This document shows, in pieces, positions 52,942 through 62,080 of a stretch of 64,000 nucleotides of DNA (the stretch's first letter is position 1; every line of letters begins with the position of its first letter). A model generated the notes under the pieces. It saw only the letters and a list, made by a program, of their open reading frames with translations, was not told the DNA's origin and searched no databases. The translations under genes were made by a program, and so were the position numbers. The stretch is from Microbacterium salsuginis (GTDB lineage: Bacteria; Actinomycetota; Actinomycetes; Actinomycetales; Microbacteriaceae). Where the stretch lies: the NCBI RefSeq assembly GCF_012524205.1, contig NZ_JABACI010000001.1:1054001-1118000 (forward strand), read 5' to 3'.

Positions 52942-53030
52942 CGGAGACGGAGGGATTTGAACCCTCGGTCCCCGTAAGGGGACTCCACCTTAGCAGGGTG
53001 GTGCACTAGGCCTGACTATGCGACGTCTCC
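52942..53030 (-). tRNA. tRNA-Ser(GCU)
   Basis: The minus strand folds as a type II tRNA of 89 bases: acceptor GGAGACG / CGTCTCC with discriminator G, anticodon stem CCACC/GGTGG around loop CTGCTAA (anticodon GCU), a long variable arm (GTCCCCTTACGGGGAC), and T-arm GAGGGTTCAAATCCCTC. CCA is encoded at 52939-52941. The long variable arm confirms serine. Confidence 0.96.
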
Positions 53031-53105
53031 AGGCAACAACACTGCACAGCAGCATTCTTGCGCCCAGCAATCATAACCGCTGAGCGCACCTGCGCCGAAC
53101 CGGCC

Positions 53106-54428
53106 TCAGTTCTCCGGGAGGGTGCAGGTCGTCTGCGCCGCGGTCTGCCCCGCGATGTCGGACGGAAGCTCGACACGCTCCTCCGCGACCGGAGCAGCCG
53201 GGGTCTCCCCCATCGGCGTCTCCCCCGTCGGCTCCTCCGCCGCCGGCGTCTCGCCGGAGCCGTCGACCGGAGCGGGCGGCTGAACCGCCTCACCGGTCAC
53301 TTCGACGCCATACCCCTGGCTGGCGTCGCCGGTCAGAGTCAGCGGCTGGTTGGCGGCGAGCGCGGCGAACAGGGCGTCCGCGGCATCCTTCACCGGCATC
53401 ACGCGACTGGCGCCGTCACCCGAGGCATAGCGGGTCGGGTACTGGACGAACACGATGTCTTCGTAGGGCACATCCTTGACGGCCATGGCGATCTGCACCA
53501 TCAGCGTGGGGTTCGTGAGCCCCGAGCTCAGGACGAGCTGCTTCTGCTGCACTTGGCTGATCGCGGTCGTCGCGAGGTTGAGCAGGCGGCCCGGATCGGC
53601 GAGCACCGCGTCGGACTGCAGCTTGCGCACCATCGACGACATGAACTGCTGCTGGTTCGAGATACGCCCGAGGTCGGAGCCGTCGCCGATGCCGTGACGG
53701 ATGCGCAGGAACTGCAGCGCCTCGACGCCCACCAGCGTGTGGTTGCCGGCGGTGAGGTTCAAACCGGTGTGCTTGTCGCTGATGTCTCCCGCGACGCACA
53801 CGTCGACGCCGCCGATCGCGTCCGACATGTTGATCACGCCGGTCCAGCGGATCGACGCGGCGAAGTGGATCTCCTCGCCCGTGAGCTGCTCGACCGTGAG
53901 CACGGTGCAGTTGAGCCCGCCATACATGTACGAGGCGTTGATCATCTGCGCCGACATCGCGGAGTAGTTGCCGCTGCCGTCCTCCTTGGGGCACGACGGA
54001 ATCGGCACGATCATGTCGCGCGGGAACGACACGACCGTCACGCGACGCGGCTCGTCCGAGATGTGCACGAGCATCGTCACGTCGTTGCGCTCACCCGGCG
54101 AGTCGTCGTTCGCACAGCGCGGGAAGAGGGCGACGTCCTGACCCTCGCACGAGTCCGATCCGACCACGAGTACGTTCACGCCGCCCTCGATGGCACCGAG
54201 CGACGGCGGCAGAGGCGTGTCTTCGTCGAGCACGACCGCGTTCGCACCGATCGCCTGGGCCGCATCCCACACCGTGTAGGCGGCGATTCCGGTGGCGCTC
54301 ACGCCGACGACACCGAGCACGACCGCGAACATCGACAACATGGTGACGAACGGATGCCGCGTCCGCAGCACGCCGTGACGCGCGAGTGGCGTCTGCCCCT
54401 CGCCAGAGGGGCCCTTCGATCGCGCCAT
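53106..54428 (-). CDS. LCP-family (LytR-CpsA-Psr) cell-wall glycopolymer ligase, copy 1
   Basis: 440 residues: a cytoplasmic tail, one membrane helix (~27-50), and an extracellular LCP domain (~80-300). Conserved motifs include RNDVTMLVHI (Asp of the metal site), VVSFPRDMIVPIP (RD pair), and LRIRHGIGDGSDLGRISNQQQF, with the arginines that hold the polyprenyl pyrophosphate. The C-terminal ~60 residues are Pro/Glu/Thr-rich. LCP enzymes attach teichoic acid-like or other glycopolymers to peptidoglycan. ATG 54428 shares one base with the stop of a paralogue, so the two are co-expressed. Confidence 0.92.
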   Translation of the reverse strand: MARSKGPSGEGQTPLARHGVLRTRHPFVTMLSMFAVVLGVVGVSATGIAAYTVWDAAQAIGANAVVLDEDTPLPPSLGAIEGGVNVLVVGSDSCEGQDVALFPRCANDDSPGERNDVTMLVHISDEPRRVTVVSFPRDMIVPIPSCPKEDGSGNYSAMSAQMINASYMYGGLNCTVLTVEQLTGEEIHFAASIRWTGVINMSDAIGGVDVCVAGDISDKHTGLNLTAGNHTLVGVEALQFLRIRHGIGDGSDLGRISNQQQFMSSMVRKLQSDAVLADPGRLLNLATTAISQVQQKQLVLSSGLTNPTLMVQIAMAVKDVPYEDIVFVQYPTRYASGDGASRVMPVKDAADALFAALAANQPLTLTGDASQGYGVEVTGEAVQPPAPVDGSGETPAAEEPTGETPMGETPAAPVAEERVELPSDIAGQTAAQTTCTLPEN

Positions 54429-55705
54429 CAGCCGTTGGCCCTCAGGTTACCGGCCGAGCAGGTCTGGTCGGCGGCGGACTGGCCGGGGATGTCGTCCAGC
54501 GGCACTGCGGTCTGAGTCGGGGCCAGCGTATCGGTGGCGCCGGGTGTGGGCGCCGTCTCGACGGGCTCCTCGGTGGGCTGCGGGTCGACCGTCACCACAC
54601 CGCCGGTGAGGTTGGGGTCACTTGTCAGCTCGATCGGCTCGTTGGCCTCGAGTGCCGCCCAGAGCTTGTCGGCGGCCTCGTGATTGGGGACGACGCGGTT
54701 GCTGTCAGCGGGGTCTGTGAAGACCGGGTACTGCACGAAGTTGATCTCCTCGAAGGGGACGTCCTTCACAGCCAGCGCGATCTGCACCAGGGTCATCGGG
54801 TTGGTCAGCGACTGGCTGGGCGTGATGTTGTCGACCGCAGTCGTGGCGAGCTTGTACAGCGTTGCCGGGTCGGAGAGCACCTCATCGCTGCGGAGCTTGC
54901 GGGCGAGGCTCGACATGTACTGGCCCTGGTTGCTGATGCGAGCCAGGTCGCTGCCGTTCTCCAGCCCGTACCGCGTACGCAGGAACTGGAGTGCCTCGAT
55001 GCCTTCGATCGTGCGAGGACCGGCGGGCCAATCGATGCCGGTGTTGCGGTCGCGGATGCCGCCGTTGCCGATGCAGACATCCACCCCGCCGATGGCGTTG
55101 GTGATGTTGATGACGTTGCCGAAGCTCACCTTCGCCGCGTAGGGGATGTTCTGGCCGCTGAGGTCCGACACCGTCTTGACGACGCACGACAGGCCACCGC
55201 GGCCCCACGCCTCATTGATCTGAGTCTTCGACGTCGCCGACGCCTGCGAGCCGTCCTCGCGCGTGCACGAGGGCTGCGCGATCATCAAGTCTCGCGGGAA
55301 CGACACGACCGTCACGCGGCGCGGATTGTTCGAGATGTGCACGAGCATGTTGACGTCGTTGAGCTGGCCGCCCGCGTCGGCGCCGGTGCATCGTGCGCCG
55401 AAGAGGTATGCGTACTCCTCTTCGCACTCATCGGTGCCCACGAGCAGCAGATCGACGCCGCCTTCGATGGCCCCGATGTCGGGGGGGACGGTGCCCTGCC
55501 CCTCGAGTTCGACGGCTTCGTCACCGAAGCTGGCCGCAAGGTCGTATGCGGCATATGCTGCGACGCCCGCTCCCGACACGAGTACGACGGCGACGATCAC
55601 CCCGAGGATCTTCAGGAGGAACGCCAGCGGATTGGGCGACGACAGCGCACCGTGCCGCGCGACCGTGCGACGGCCGCGCCGGGCGGTCTTGCTCGTCTCG
55701 CTCAC
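54428..55705 (-). CDS. LCP-family cell-wall glycopolymer ligase, copy 2
   Basis: 425 residues from GTG 55705, with AGAGGA seven bases upstream; longer readings run into tRNA-Ser and are rejected. One membrane helix (~30-52) is followed by an LCP domain with LNDVNMLVHI, VVSFPRDLMIAQP, and LRTRYGLENGSDLARISNQGQY, all conserved. The C-terminus is Pro/Thr-rich. It is clearly paralogous with the downstream gene throughout, so the pair arose by tandem duplication. The first gene after tRNA-Ser(UGA). Confidence 0.92.
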   Translation of the reverse strand: MSETSKTARRGRRTVARHGALSSPNPLAFLLKILGVIVAVVLVSGAGVAAYAAYDLAASFGDEAVELEGQGTVPPDIGAIEGGVDLLLVGTDECEEEYAYLFGARCTGADAGGQLNDVNMLVHISNNPRRVTVVSFPRDLMIAQPSCTREDGSQASATSKTQINEAWGRGGLSCVVKTVSDLSGQNIPYAAKVSFGNVINITNAIGGVDVCIGNGGIRDRNTGIDWPAGPRTIEGIEALQFLRTRYGLENGSDLARISNQGQYMSSLARKLRSDEVLSDPATLYKLATTAVDNITPSQSLTNPMTLVQIALAVKDVPFEEINFVQYPVFTDPADSNRVVPNHEAADKLWAALEANEPIELTSDPNLTGGVVTVDPQPTEEPVETAPTPGATDTLAPTQTAVPLDDIPGQSAADQTCSAGNLRANG

Positions 55706-55756
55706 TCGGTTCCTCTCGGGGAAGTTGCTCTCACCGTTCGCCCCCGACACGCTCTG

Positions 55757-55841
55757 CGGAGGGTGTGGGATTCGAACCCACGGGACATTGCTGCCCACTG
55801 GTTTTCAAGACCAGGTCCATCGGCCGCTCGGACAACCCTCC
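55757..55841 (-). tRNA. tRNA-Ser(UGA)
   Basis: Type II tRNA of 85 bases on the minus strand: acceptor GGAGGGT / ACCCTCC with discriminator G, anticodon loop CTTGAAA (anticodon UGA), long variable arm, and T-arm GTGGGTTCGAATCCCAC. CCA is not encoded. It lies only 52 bases before the LCP start codon. Confidence 0.96.
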
Positions 55842-55971
55842 CGACTTCCGCCGCTCACCTCATGGGCTCTGCGGCATCTGTCGAACAGGCGTCGAGTCTA
55901 TCCGACAGCACTGCTGGCCCATTCTTCCAACAGCGGCTGGCAATCCTCTGAAGGGCACACGGATGCCGCGC

Positions 55972-57105
55972 TCAATCCATGTCGATGCCCGGGTATGCGG
56001 CCTCGTACAGGGCGACGACGTCTCGGTACTGCGCGTCGAGCTCGGATTGACGCACCTCGGTCGCGGCCTTCGCCTCGACGAGCGCCGCCTCGCGGGCCTG
56101 GATGTCGGGCAGGAGGGCGTTCAGCTCGTCCAGACGCGTGGCGAGGTGTGCCTCCCAGCTCACCGTCGTGCTGGTGCCGTCCGCACCGGTCGTCGTGACG
56201 GACCACTGCGCCCGTTCTGCAGGATCCAGCGCGTTGTACGCATCGGCATCGGAGTTGTACTGCGCCACCTGCATGTCATGGAAGGCCCGATCGGCGCGGC
56301 ACTGCGCCTCGGCGTCGAGGGTGGCCTGCAGCTCTGCGAGCAGGGCCGACTCGTTGTCGCGGTAGCTCTGCACCAGATTCGCGAGCAGACCCTCGGTCTG
56401 CGCGTAGACGCCGACGACGCTCGCCCGGTCGGTGAAGTACCGCGCGAAGATCTCCTCGACGCGCGGCGCGAAGCCGCCGGGCAGTTCTATCTGCGTCCCG
56501 AGGTAGGCGAACAACTCGGTGCCGCGATTCGGCTCGTACCCGCGCACGGAGCGCTCGATCTGCGCACGCACCGGGTGATCCGCCGGCAGCCGTGCGAGTT
56601 CCACCGCCATCAACGCATCGATCTCGGCCTGTTCACCATCGCCCAGCTCGTCGTATGCCGCGTGGAGCATCTCGTGCATCGCGGTGGTGAGCGTCCAGCC
56701 CGCGAGCCGGTCGTCGGGCGGGTCGTACACGACGATCCGGCCGGCCCCTCGAACCGGGCCGGGCAGATAGCAGCCGTAGAACTCCGGGCGGTCGGCACCT
56801 TCCCCACTTGAGCCGCATTCACGGTCGATGGATCGGCTCATCACCCGCGGTGACGCGTCGTACCAGAGCTGTCTCGCCTCCTCGGTGAGCATTCCCCGAT
56901 CGGCCAGTTCGACCACCTCGGGGGGCGGCGGCGCCGACCAGATCGGAGAGCCACCGTTGGCCGCGGTCGCCCACCACACTCCGGCGGTGATCGCGATGGC
57001 CGCCAACACGAGGCTCACGACCGTCCGGCGCAGCCGGCGACCGCGATGAACAACATCGAACGGACCGTGCGTCGGCCGTGGCGGCGGCGGCTCGAACAGT
57101 GTCAT
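55972..57105 (-). CDS. Membrane-anchored HExxH protein, putative metalloprotease
   Basis: 377 residues: a Pro-rich cytoplasmic tail, one membrane helix (~29-48, VVSLVLAAIAITAGVWWATA), then an extracellular part. HEMLH at 144-148 in TTAMHEMLHAAYDEL is a zinc-protease-type motif, with several Glu residues downstream (E157, E161) that could be the third ligand. A Cys pair (Cys97, Cys112) precedes it. The C-terminal half, rich in Glu, Ala and Gln, looks like a long coiled coil. I cannot assign a peptidase family; proteolysis is inferred from the motif. Neighbours suggest an envelope role. Confidence 0.75.
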   Translation of the reverse strand: MTLFEPPPPRPTHGPFDVVHRGRRLRRTVVSLVLAAIAITAGVWWATAANGGSPIWSAPPPPEVVELADRGMLTEEARQLWYDASPRVMSRSIDRECGSSGEGADRPEFYGCYLPGPVRGAGRIVVYDPPDDRLAGWTLTTAMHEMLHAAYDELGDGEQAEIDALMAVELARLPADHPVRAQIERSVRGYEPNRGTELFAYLGTQIELPGGFAPRVEEIFARYFTDRASVVGVYAQTEGLLANLVQSYRDNESALLAELQATLDAEAQCRADRAFHDMQVAQYNSDADAYNALDPAERAQWSVTTTGADGTSTTVSWEAHLATRLDELNALLPDIQAREAALVEAKAATEVRQSELDAQYRDVVALYEAAYPGIDMD

Positions 57106-57163
57106 GCGCGGAATCTAGGCACCCGCGGTGAACATCGCGTGATGCGAGGGCGACGATCCGGGT

Positions 57164-58093
57164 TCAGAGGGAGCGGAGGATGGCGGCGACGCCGCCGGCC
57201 TGGACCGAGACGGTGGTCTCGCCCGCGGCATCCCGCACGTCCTGCGGTCCCTGCTCCATCGCGACCGCACGTCCGCCGTTCTCGAGCGCCCAGCGGAACA
57301 TGCCGAGGTCGTTACGCCCGTCGCCCATCACGAGCACGTGCGCCGGGTCGATGCCGAGCGCGGTGCGTACGCGCTCCAGGCCCGTGCTCTTGTCGACGCC
57401 CTGCGGCGCGATGTCGAGCCACGCCGTCCAGCCGACGGCGTACGACACCTTGTGCAGCCCGATGCGCTCGACGAGCTCGAGGAACTCCTCCTCGCCCTGA
57501 CCGGGCGAGACCACGACGATGCGGCAGACGGGCTGCGCGCCGAGCTCCTCGAAGGGCACGCGTCGCGCATGGCCGAGGTTCCAGTCCTGCAGATACTCGG
57601 TGTACAGGCGCATGCCGTCGGGCAGTTCCACGAGATAGCGGGCCTGAGGCAGGTGCTCGCGCAGCAGCGTCAGCACCTCGCGCGGATCGAACGTCTCGAC
57701 GTGCCAGCGCTCGTATTCCAGCTCGCCGGCATCCAGGCGCCGCAGCACCACGGCGCCGTTCGAGCACACGACGTACTCGGGGGCGATCTGCAGTTGCTGC
57801 AGGATGCCGCGGGTGCTGCCCCAGCTGCGGCCCGTGGCGATCATCACCTCGTGGCCTGCGCTCTGCGCATCTGCGACGGCCTCGACGACGCCGGGACTGA
57901 GCGACTCGTCCTCGAGGATCACGGTGCCGTCGACGTCGAGGGCGATGAGCATGCGCTCGACGACGGAGGGGGCTGCGGTCGTCTCGCGGGCGAGCTCCTC
58001 GACGACGTCGGCCGCTTCGGCCGGTTCGACGAGGTCGATCTCACCGGTCTCGGGAAGGCGCGCCTCGGCGGACGGATCGTCGGCAGGGGTCAC
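57164..58093 (-). CDS. HAD-superfamily Cof-type phosphatase
   Basis: 309 residues with a ~45-residue acidic N-terminal extension. HAD motif I is [11 protein letters not shown], motif II is MIATGRSWG, and motif III/IV is [18 protein letters not shown] Cof-type (type IIB) cap lies between. It hydrolyses sugar phosphates or similar cytoplasmic phosphoesters. GTG 58093 overlaps the serS stop (GTGA). The serS-HAD pairing is common in actinobacteria. Confidence 0.92.
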   Translation of the reverse strand: MTPADDPSAEARLPETGEIDLVEPAEAADVVEELARETTAAPSVVERMLIALDVDGTVILEDESLSPGVVEAVADAQSAGHEVMIATGRSWGSTRGILQQLQIAPEYVVCSNGAVVLRRLDAGELEYERWHVETFDPREVLTLLREHLPQARYLVELPDGMRLYTEYLQDWNLGHARRVPFEELGAQPVCRIVVVSPGQGEEEFLELVERIGLHKVSYAVGWTAWLDIAPQGVDKSTGLERVRTALGIDPAHVLVMGDGRNDLGMFRWALENGGRAVAMEQGPQDVRDAAGETTVSVQAGGVAAILRSL

Positions 58094-59376
58094 GCGGTCG
58101 GCTCCAGGACCTCGAGTCCGCCGAGGAACGGACGCAGCACCTCGGGAACCAGCACCGAACCGTCCTCGCGCTGATGCGTCTCGAGCATCGCGACGATCCA
58201 GCGGGTGGTCGCCAGCGTGCCGTTCAGCGTCGCGACGTGCTGCGTCTTACCTCCGCCCTTGTTGCCAGGATCGGCCGGCAGACGGTGGCGGATGTCGAGC
58301 CGTCGCGCCTGGAACGTCGTGCAGTTCGAGGTCGAGGTCAGTTCGCGGTAGGCGTTCTGCGTCGGCACCCACGCCTCGACGTCGTACTTGCGCGCGGCAC
58401 TGGACCCCAGATCGCCGGCCGCGACGTCGATCACGCGGTACGAGAGGCCCAGGTCCTGCAGCATCTGCTCCTGCAGCGCGACCAGGCGCAGGTGCTCGGC
58501 CTCGGCGTCCTCCGGTGTCGTGTAGACGAACATCTCGAGCTTGTTGAACTGGTGGACGCGGATGATGCCGCGCGTGTCCTTGCCGTACGAGCCGGCCTCA
58601 CGGCGGTAGCACGTCGACCAGCCCGCGTAGCGCTTGGCCCCCTTGGTCAGATCGATGATCTCGTCCATGTGGTACCCGGCCAGCGGCACCTCACTGGTGC
58701 CGACCAGGTACAGGTCGTCCTCTTCAAGGTGGTAGACCTCGGCGGCGTGCTGCCCGAGGAATCCGGTGCCGCGCATGACCTCCGGGCGCACGAGCGTCGG
58801 CGGGATCAGCGGCGTGAATCCGGCCTGCAGAGCACGATCCAGTCCGAGGTTCATGAGGGCGATCTCGAGGCGCGCCCCGATCCCGGTGAGGAAGTAGAAG
58901 CGGCTTCCCGACACTTTCGTACCGCGCTCCATGTCGATCGCGCCGAGCAGTTCGCCCAGCTCGAGGTGATCGCGCGGCTCGAACGAGAAAGCCGGGCGCT
59001 CGCCGTGCGTGCGCAGCGTGACGAAATCCGCTTCGCCACCGGCCGGCACGCCGTCGATGACGATGTTCTCGATCCGGGCGAGAGCGGCGACGGATGCCTC
59101 CTCCGCGGCGGTGACCGCGTGCTGGGCCTGCTTGACCCGTTCGCTCAACTCCTTGGCCTCGGCGACGAGGGCGGCCTTCTCCTCCTTGGGCGCCTGCGCG
59201 ACCCGTTTGCCGTGCGCGTTCTGCGCGGCGCGGAGCTCTTCGAAGGCCGTGATCGCGGCGCGACGGGCGCGGTCGGCCTCGACGGCGTCGTCCACCGTGG
59301 CCGGCGACTCCCCGCGCGCCTCCTGCGAGCGCTTGACCAGCTCGGGATTGTCGCGAAGAAGCACAGGATCGATCAC
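58090..59376 (-). CDS. serS: Seryl-tRNA synthetase
   Basis: 428 residues, normal for bacterial SerRS. The N-terminal coiled-coil arm (~30-100) recognises the long variable arm of tRNA-Ser. Class II motif 2 is in [21 protein letters not shown] and motif 3 in [36 protein letters not shown] completes the core. GTG 59376 begins [17 protein letters not shown], the standard SerRS start. It lies close to two tRNA-Ser genes, with which it shares strand. Confidence 0.97.
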   Translation of the reverse strand: MIDPVLLRDNPELVKRSQEARGESPATVDDAVEADRARRAAITAFEELRAAQNAHGKRVAQAPKEEKAALVAEAKELSERVKQAQHAVTAAEEASVAALARIENIVIDGVPAGGEADFVTLRTHGERPAFSFEPRDHLELGELLGAIDMERGTKVSGSRFYFLTGIGARLEIALMNLGLDRALQAGFTPLIPPTLVRPEVMRGTGFLGQHAAEVYHLEEDDLYLVGTSEVPLAGYHMDEIIDLTKGAKRYAGWSTCYRREAGSYGKDTRGIIRVHQFNKLEMFVYTTPEDAEAEHLRLVALQEQMLQDLGLSYRVIDVAAGDLGSSAARKYDVEAWVPTQNAYRELTSTSNCTTFQARRLDIRHRLPADPGNKGGGKTQHVATLNGTLATTRWIVAMLETHQREDGSVLVPEVLRPFLGGLEVLEPTA

Positions 59377-59491
59377 GCTGCAAGCTTAGTCGCGCACCGC
59401 GCCGAGGCATCCGGGCATCAAGACGCGATGTCGCGCACCCATTTCTTCTGGAAACAGTGCGCCGCCGGCGTGCTGATCAGTACAGTGAGGC

Positions 59492-60700
59492 ATGCGCAGC
59501 CGGGGGATGGCGGGGGTCACCGGTCTCGCGTGCGCGCTGCTGCTGAGCGCCTGCACCGTCGTAACGCCTGAGGCGGAGCCCTCCTCCACGCCCGGCCCCG
59601 AGCCCGTCGCCGGCGCTTGTCCGACCGGAACAACGCTCGAAGGCGGACTGTGCCTCAACGGCGACGAGGTATCGGAAGAACTGGCCGGCATCCTGCGCGC
59701 CGAGTTCGAAGCCGACGCGCTGTCGGCCGTCATCGCCGGCGTGTGGCACGACGGCGAGCCGGTGCTCTTCGGCGCCCTCGGCGATTCCATGCCAGGCATC
59801 CCGGCGACACCCGACATGCACCACATGCTCGGCAATCTGTCGACGCCGATGCTCACGACCGCGCTGCTGCAGCAGGTGCAGGCCGGGGTTCTCGACCTGG
59901 ATGACACCGTGGCGAAGTGGTACCCCGAGGTTCCCGCGGCCGACACGGTCACCGTCGAGATGCTGCTGCACAACACGGCCGGCTACTCGCAGTTCACCGG
60001 GCAGGACGACTTTCTGGCCGACCTGTACGCCGACCCGTTCCGCGTATGGCAGATCGACGAGATCATCGACATCGGAACGGCCGGCGGACCGCTGTTCGAG
60101 CCGGGGACGGACTGGATGTTCTCCGACACCAACTCCGCCGTCCTGGTCGGCATCCTCGCGAAGGCGACGGGCACTCCGGTGGCCGACCTGATCCAGACCG
60201 GCATTGTCGACCCGCTCGGGATGGACGACACCACACTCGCTCGCGACGGCGACTGGCCACAACCCGTGCTCCATGGATACGACGGCGAGCGCGGCGTATG
60301 GGAGGACGTCACGTACTGGAACCCCTCGTGGGCCCACTTCGCCGGCGGAACCGGCAGCAACGCCGGCGATGTCGCAGTCTTCCTCGACGCGCTCGGATCG
60401 GGCGAGCTGCTCTCGGACGAGTACCACGAGCTGCAGTTCGCCTCGACGACCGCCGGAATCGGGACGAACACCGACGACCAGTACTGGGCGATGGGGTTCC
60501 TCGTCGTCAACGACTGGGTCTTCATGAACCCCGGCATCCCGGGCTACTACGGCGCGGGCGGCACGCTGCCCGACGAGGGATGGACGATGGTCGTCTACAC
60601 GACCGCGTCCCAGCGCACTGATCCCGCCGCTGCGACCGCGACCGACATCTTCCGGCAGTTCACCAGCGTGGTGTCGCCCGCGCACTCGCTCGACAACTGA
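59492..60700 (+). CDS. Beta-lactamase-fold lipoprotein with degenerate active site
   Basis: 402 residues. Signal peptide with lipobox LLSAC (Cys21), a Pro/Ser linker, then a PF00144 fold (VIAGVWHDGEPVLFGALGD, DLDDTVAKWYPEVP, VEMLLHNTAGYSQF, DPLGMDDTTL all match). The SxxK motif is replaced by STPM (Ser117, Met120), and the YSN motif by FSD (210-212), so the catalytic Lys and Tyr are missing. Hydrolysis is unlikely; a binding or structural role at the cell surface is inferred. Divergent from serS. Confidence 0.85.
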   Translation: MRSRGMAGVTGLACALLLSACTVVTPEAEPSSTPGPEPVAGACPTGTTLEGGLCLNGDEVSEELAGILRAEFEADALSAVIAGVWHDGEPVLFGALGDSMPGIPATPDMHHMLGNLSTPMLTTALLQQVQAGVLDLDDTVAKWYPEVPAADTVTVEMLLHNTAGYSQFTGQDDFLADLYADPFRVWQIDEIIDIGTAGGPLFEPGTDWMFSDTNSAVLVGILAKATGTPVADLIQTGIVDPLGMDDTTLARDGDWPQPVLHGYDGERGVWEDVTYWNPSWAHFAGGTGSNAGDVAVFLDALGSGELLSDEYHELQFASTTAGIGTNTDDQYWAMGFLVVNDWVFMNPGIPGYYGAGGTLPDEGWTMVVYTTASQRTDPAAATATDIFRQFTSVVSPAHSLDN

Positions 60701-60723
60701 TACCCGCACTTAGAGTAAGACGC

Positions 60724-62025
60724 ATGGCAGCGGCATCCGGAACCGGTGATCAGACCTCGCCTCCCGACGAGCCCGACGCCCCGCATCCGGCGGACGAGAT
60801 CTACGCGGACGGCCCCGACGCCGAGGAGCTGGCAGCCTCCGAAGCGCAGATCGCCGAGGAGGTGGCGGCGGATACCGGAGGCCACCGCGAGAATGCGCCC
60901 GACCCGGCCGCGGCGGCGAAGCCCGACGAGGTCATCCGCGAGCCCGAAGACATCGAGCCCGACACCGCCGACGACGAGACGGGCCGGGCCCGCCGCGTCG
61001 ACACCGAAGGACGCACCGAGCCGCTCGCCGACACCGAGGAGCGCCCGACCCCGAAGGCCGCGCTCGTCTACAACCCCACCAAGGTCGACGCCGACGCCCT
61101 GCGCGACATCGTGACCCGCGCGTCGGCCGACGCCGGCTGGTCGGAGCCGCTGTTCTACGAGACCACGGTCGACGACCTCGGCGACGACGTCACGCGCCAG
61201 GCGCTGGCCGAGAACGCGACGGCCGTGCTGGTCGCCGGCGGCGACGGTACGGTGCGCGCCGTGTCGGAGGCGATGGCCGGTTCCGGTGTGCCGCTGGCGA
61301 TCGTGCCGAGCGGGACGGGCAACCTCCTCGCGCGCAACCTCAAGCTGCCGCTGACCGAGCCCGAGGCCATGGTGCGTGCGGTGTTCGACGGGGATCGCCT
61401 GGCGATGGACATCGGGTGGTCCGAGCTGCGGCGCCCCGACGGCGAGACAGCGGAGCATGCCTTCGTGGTCATGGGCGGCATCGGGCTCGACGCCGCGATG
61501 ATCGCCAACACCAACCCGCAGCTGAAGAAGACGGTGGGCTGGGTGGCCTACGTCGACGGCGCGGCGCGATCGCTCGCGAGCGCCAGGCCGTTCCGTGTCA
61601 TGTACGAGCTCCCCGGCCACCGCCTGCACTCCGCGCGCGTGCAGAGCGTGCTGTTCGCCAACTGCGGCTCGCTGCCTGCGGGGCTCGAGCTTATCCCCGA
61701 GGCATCCATCACCGACGGCGCGCTCGACATCGTCATCTTCCAGCCCAAGGGCCCGCTCGGCTGGATCTTCGTCTGGCGCCGCGTCGCGTGGGACAACAGC
61801 TTCCTGCGGCGCTTCCGCGCCGGCCGGCGCGTGCTCGCGCTGCGCACGAAAGACAACGCCGTGCGCTACTCCCGCGGCGCGGGCATCGAACTCGCGACGC
61901 ACGAGGCGCAGCCGGTGCAGCTCGACGGCGACGAGTTCGGCGAGGCGGTGTCGGTCAAGACCCGCGTCGAGCCCGGTGCCCTGACGATCGTCGTGCCGAA
62001 CGGCCACTCGACCGACGGGCTCTGA
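60724..62025 (+). CDS. DagK/YegS-type lipid kinase with acidic N-terminal extension
   Basis: 433 residues. The kinase part starts near residue 110 (KAALVYNPTKVDADAL) and carries GGDGT at 172-176, VPSGTGNLLARNL, and VMGGIGLDAAMIAN, the diacylglycerol kinase/sphingosine kinase catalytic signature. Residues 1-110 are acidic, Pro/Ala-rich and probably disordered, an unusual addition. It is likely to phosphorylate diacylglycerol or a related lipid at the membrane. TAGAGT (60711-60716) ends eight bases before the ATG, so a leaderless mRNA is possible. Confidence 0.9.
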   Translation: MAAASGTGDQTSPPDEPDAPHPADEIYADGPDAEELAASEAQIAEEVAADTGGHRENAPDPAAAAKPDEVIREPEDIEPDTADDETGRARRVDTEGRTEPLADTEERPTPKAALVYNPTKVDADALRDIVTRASADAGWSEPLFYETTVDDLGDDVTRQALAENATAVLVAGGDGTVRAVSEAMAGSGVPLAIVPSGTGNLLARNLKLPLTEPEAMVRAVFDGDRLAMDIGWSELRRPDGETAEHAFVVMGGIGLDAAMIANTNPQLKKTVGWVAYVDGAARSLASARPFRVMYELPGHRLHSARVQSVLFANCGSLPAGLELIPEASITDGALDIVIFQPKGPLGWIFVWRRVAWDNSFLRRFRAGRRVLALRTKDNAVRYSRGAGIELATHEAQPVQLDGDEFGEAVSVKTRVEPGALTIVVPNGHSTDGL

Positions 62026-62031
62026 ACGGTT

Positions 62032-62067
62032 GCCCGGACGGCGGCGGCTGAGCACCGCCGTCCGGGC
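62032..62067. terminator. Bidirectional hairpin terminator
   Basis: GCCCGGACGGCGG and CCGCCGTCCGGGC form a perfect 13-bp stem with a 10-base loop in the 55-base gap between the convergent lipid kinase and CocE-type genes. No U-tract. Confidence 0.8.
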
Positions 62068-62080
62068 GTCACCCCGCGGG

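Noticed and set aside
52749..53009. 86-codon plus-strand frame beside tRNA-Ser
   Set aside because: It overlaps the tRNA gene on the opposite strand and has no ribosome site or recognisable domain.
55706..55798. 31-residue extension of LCP copy 2
   Set aside because: It would read into the tRNA-Ser(UGA) gene; GTG 55705 has a good Shine-Dalgarno.
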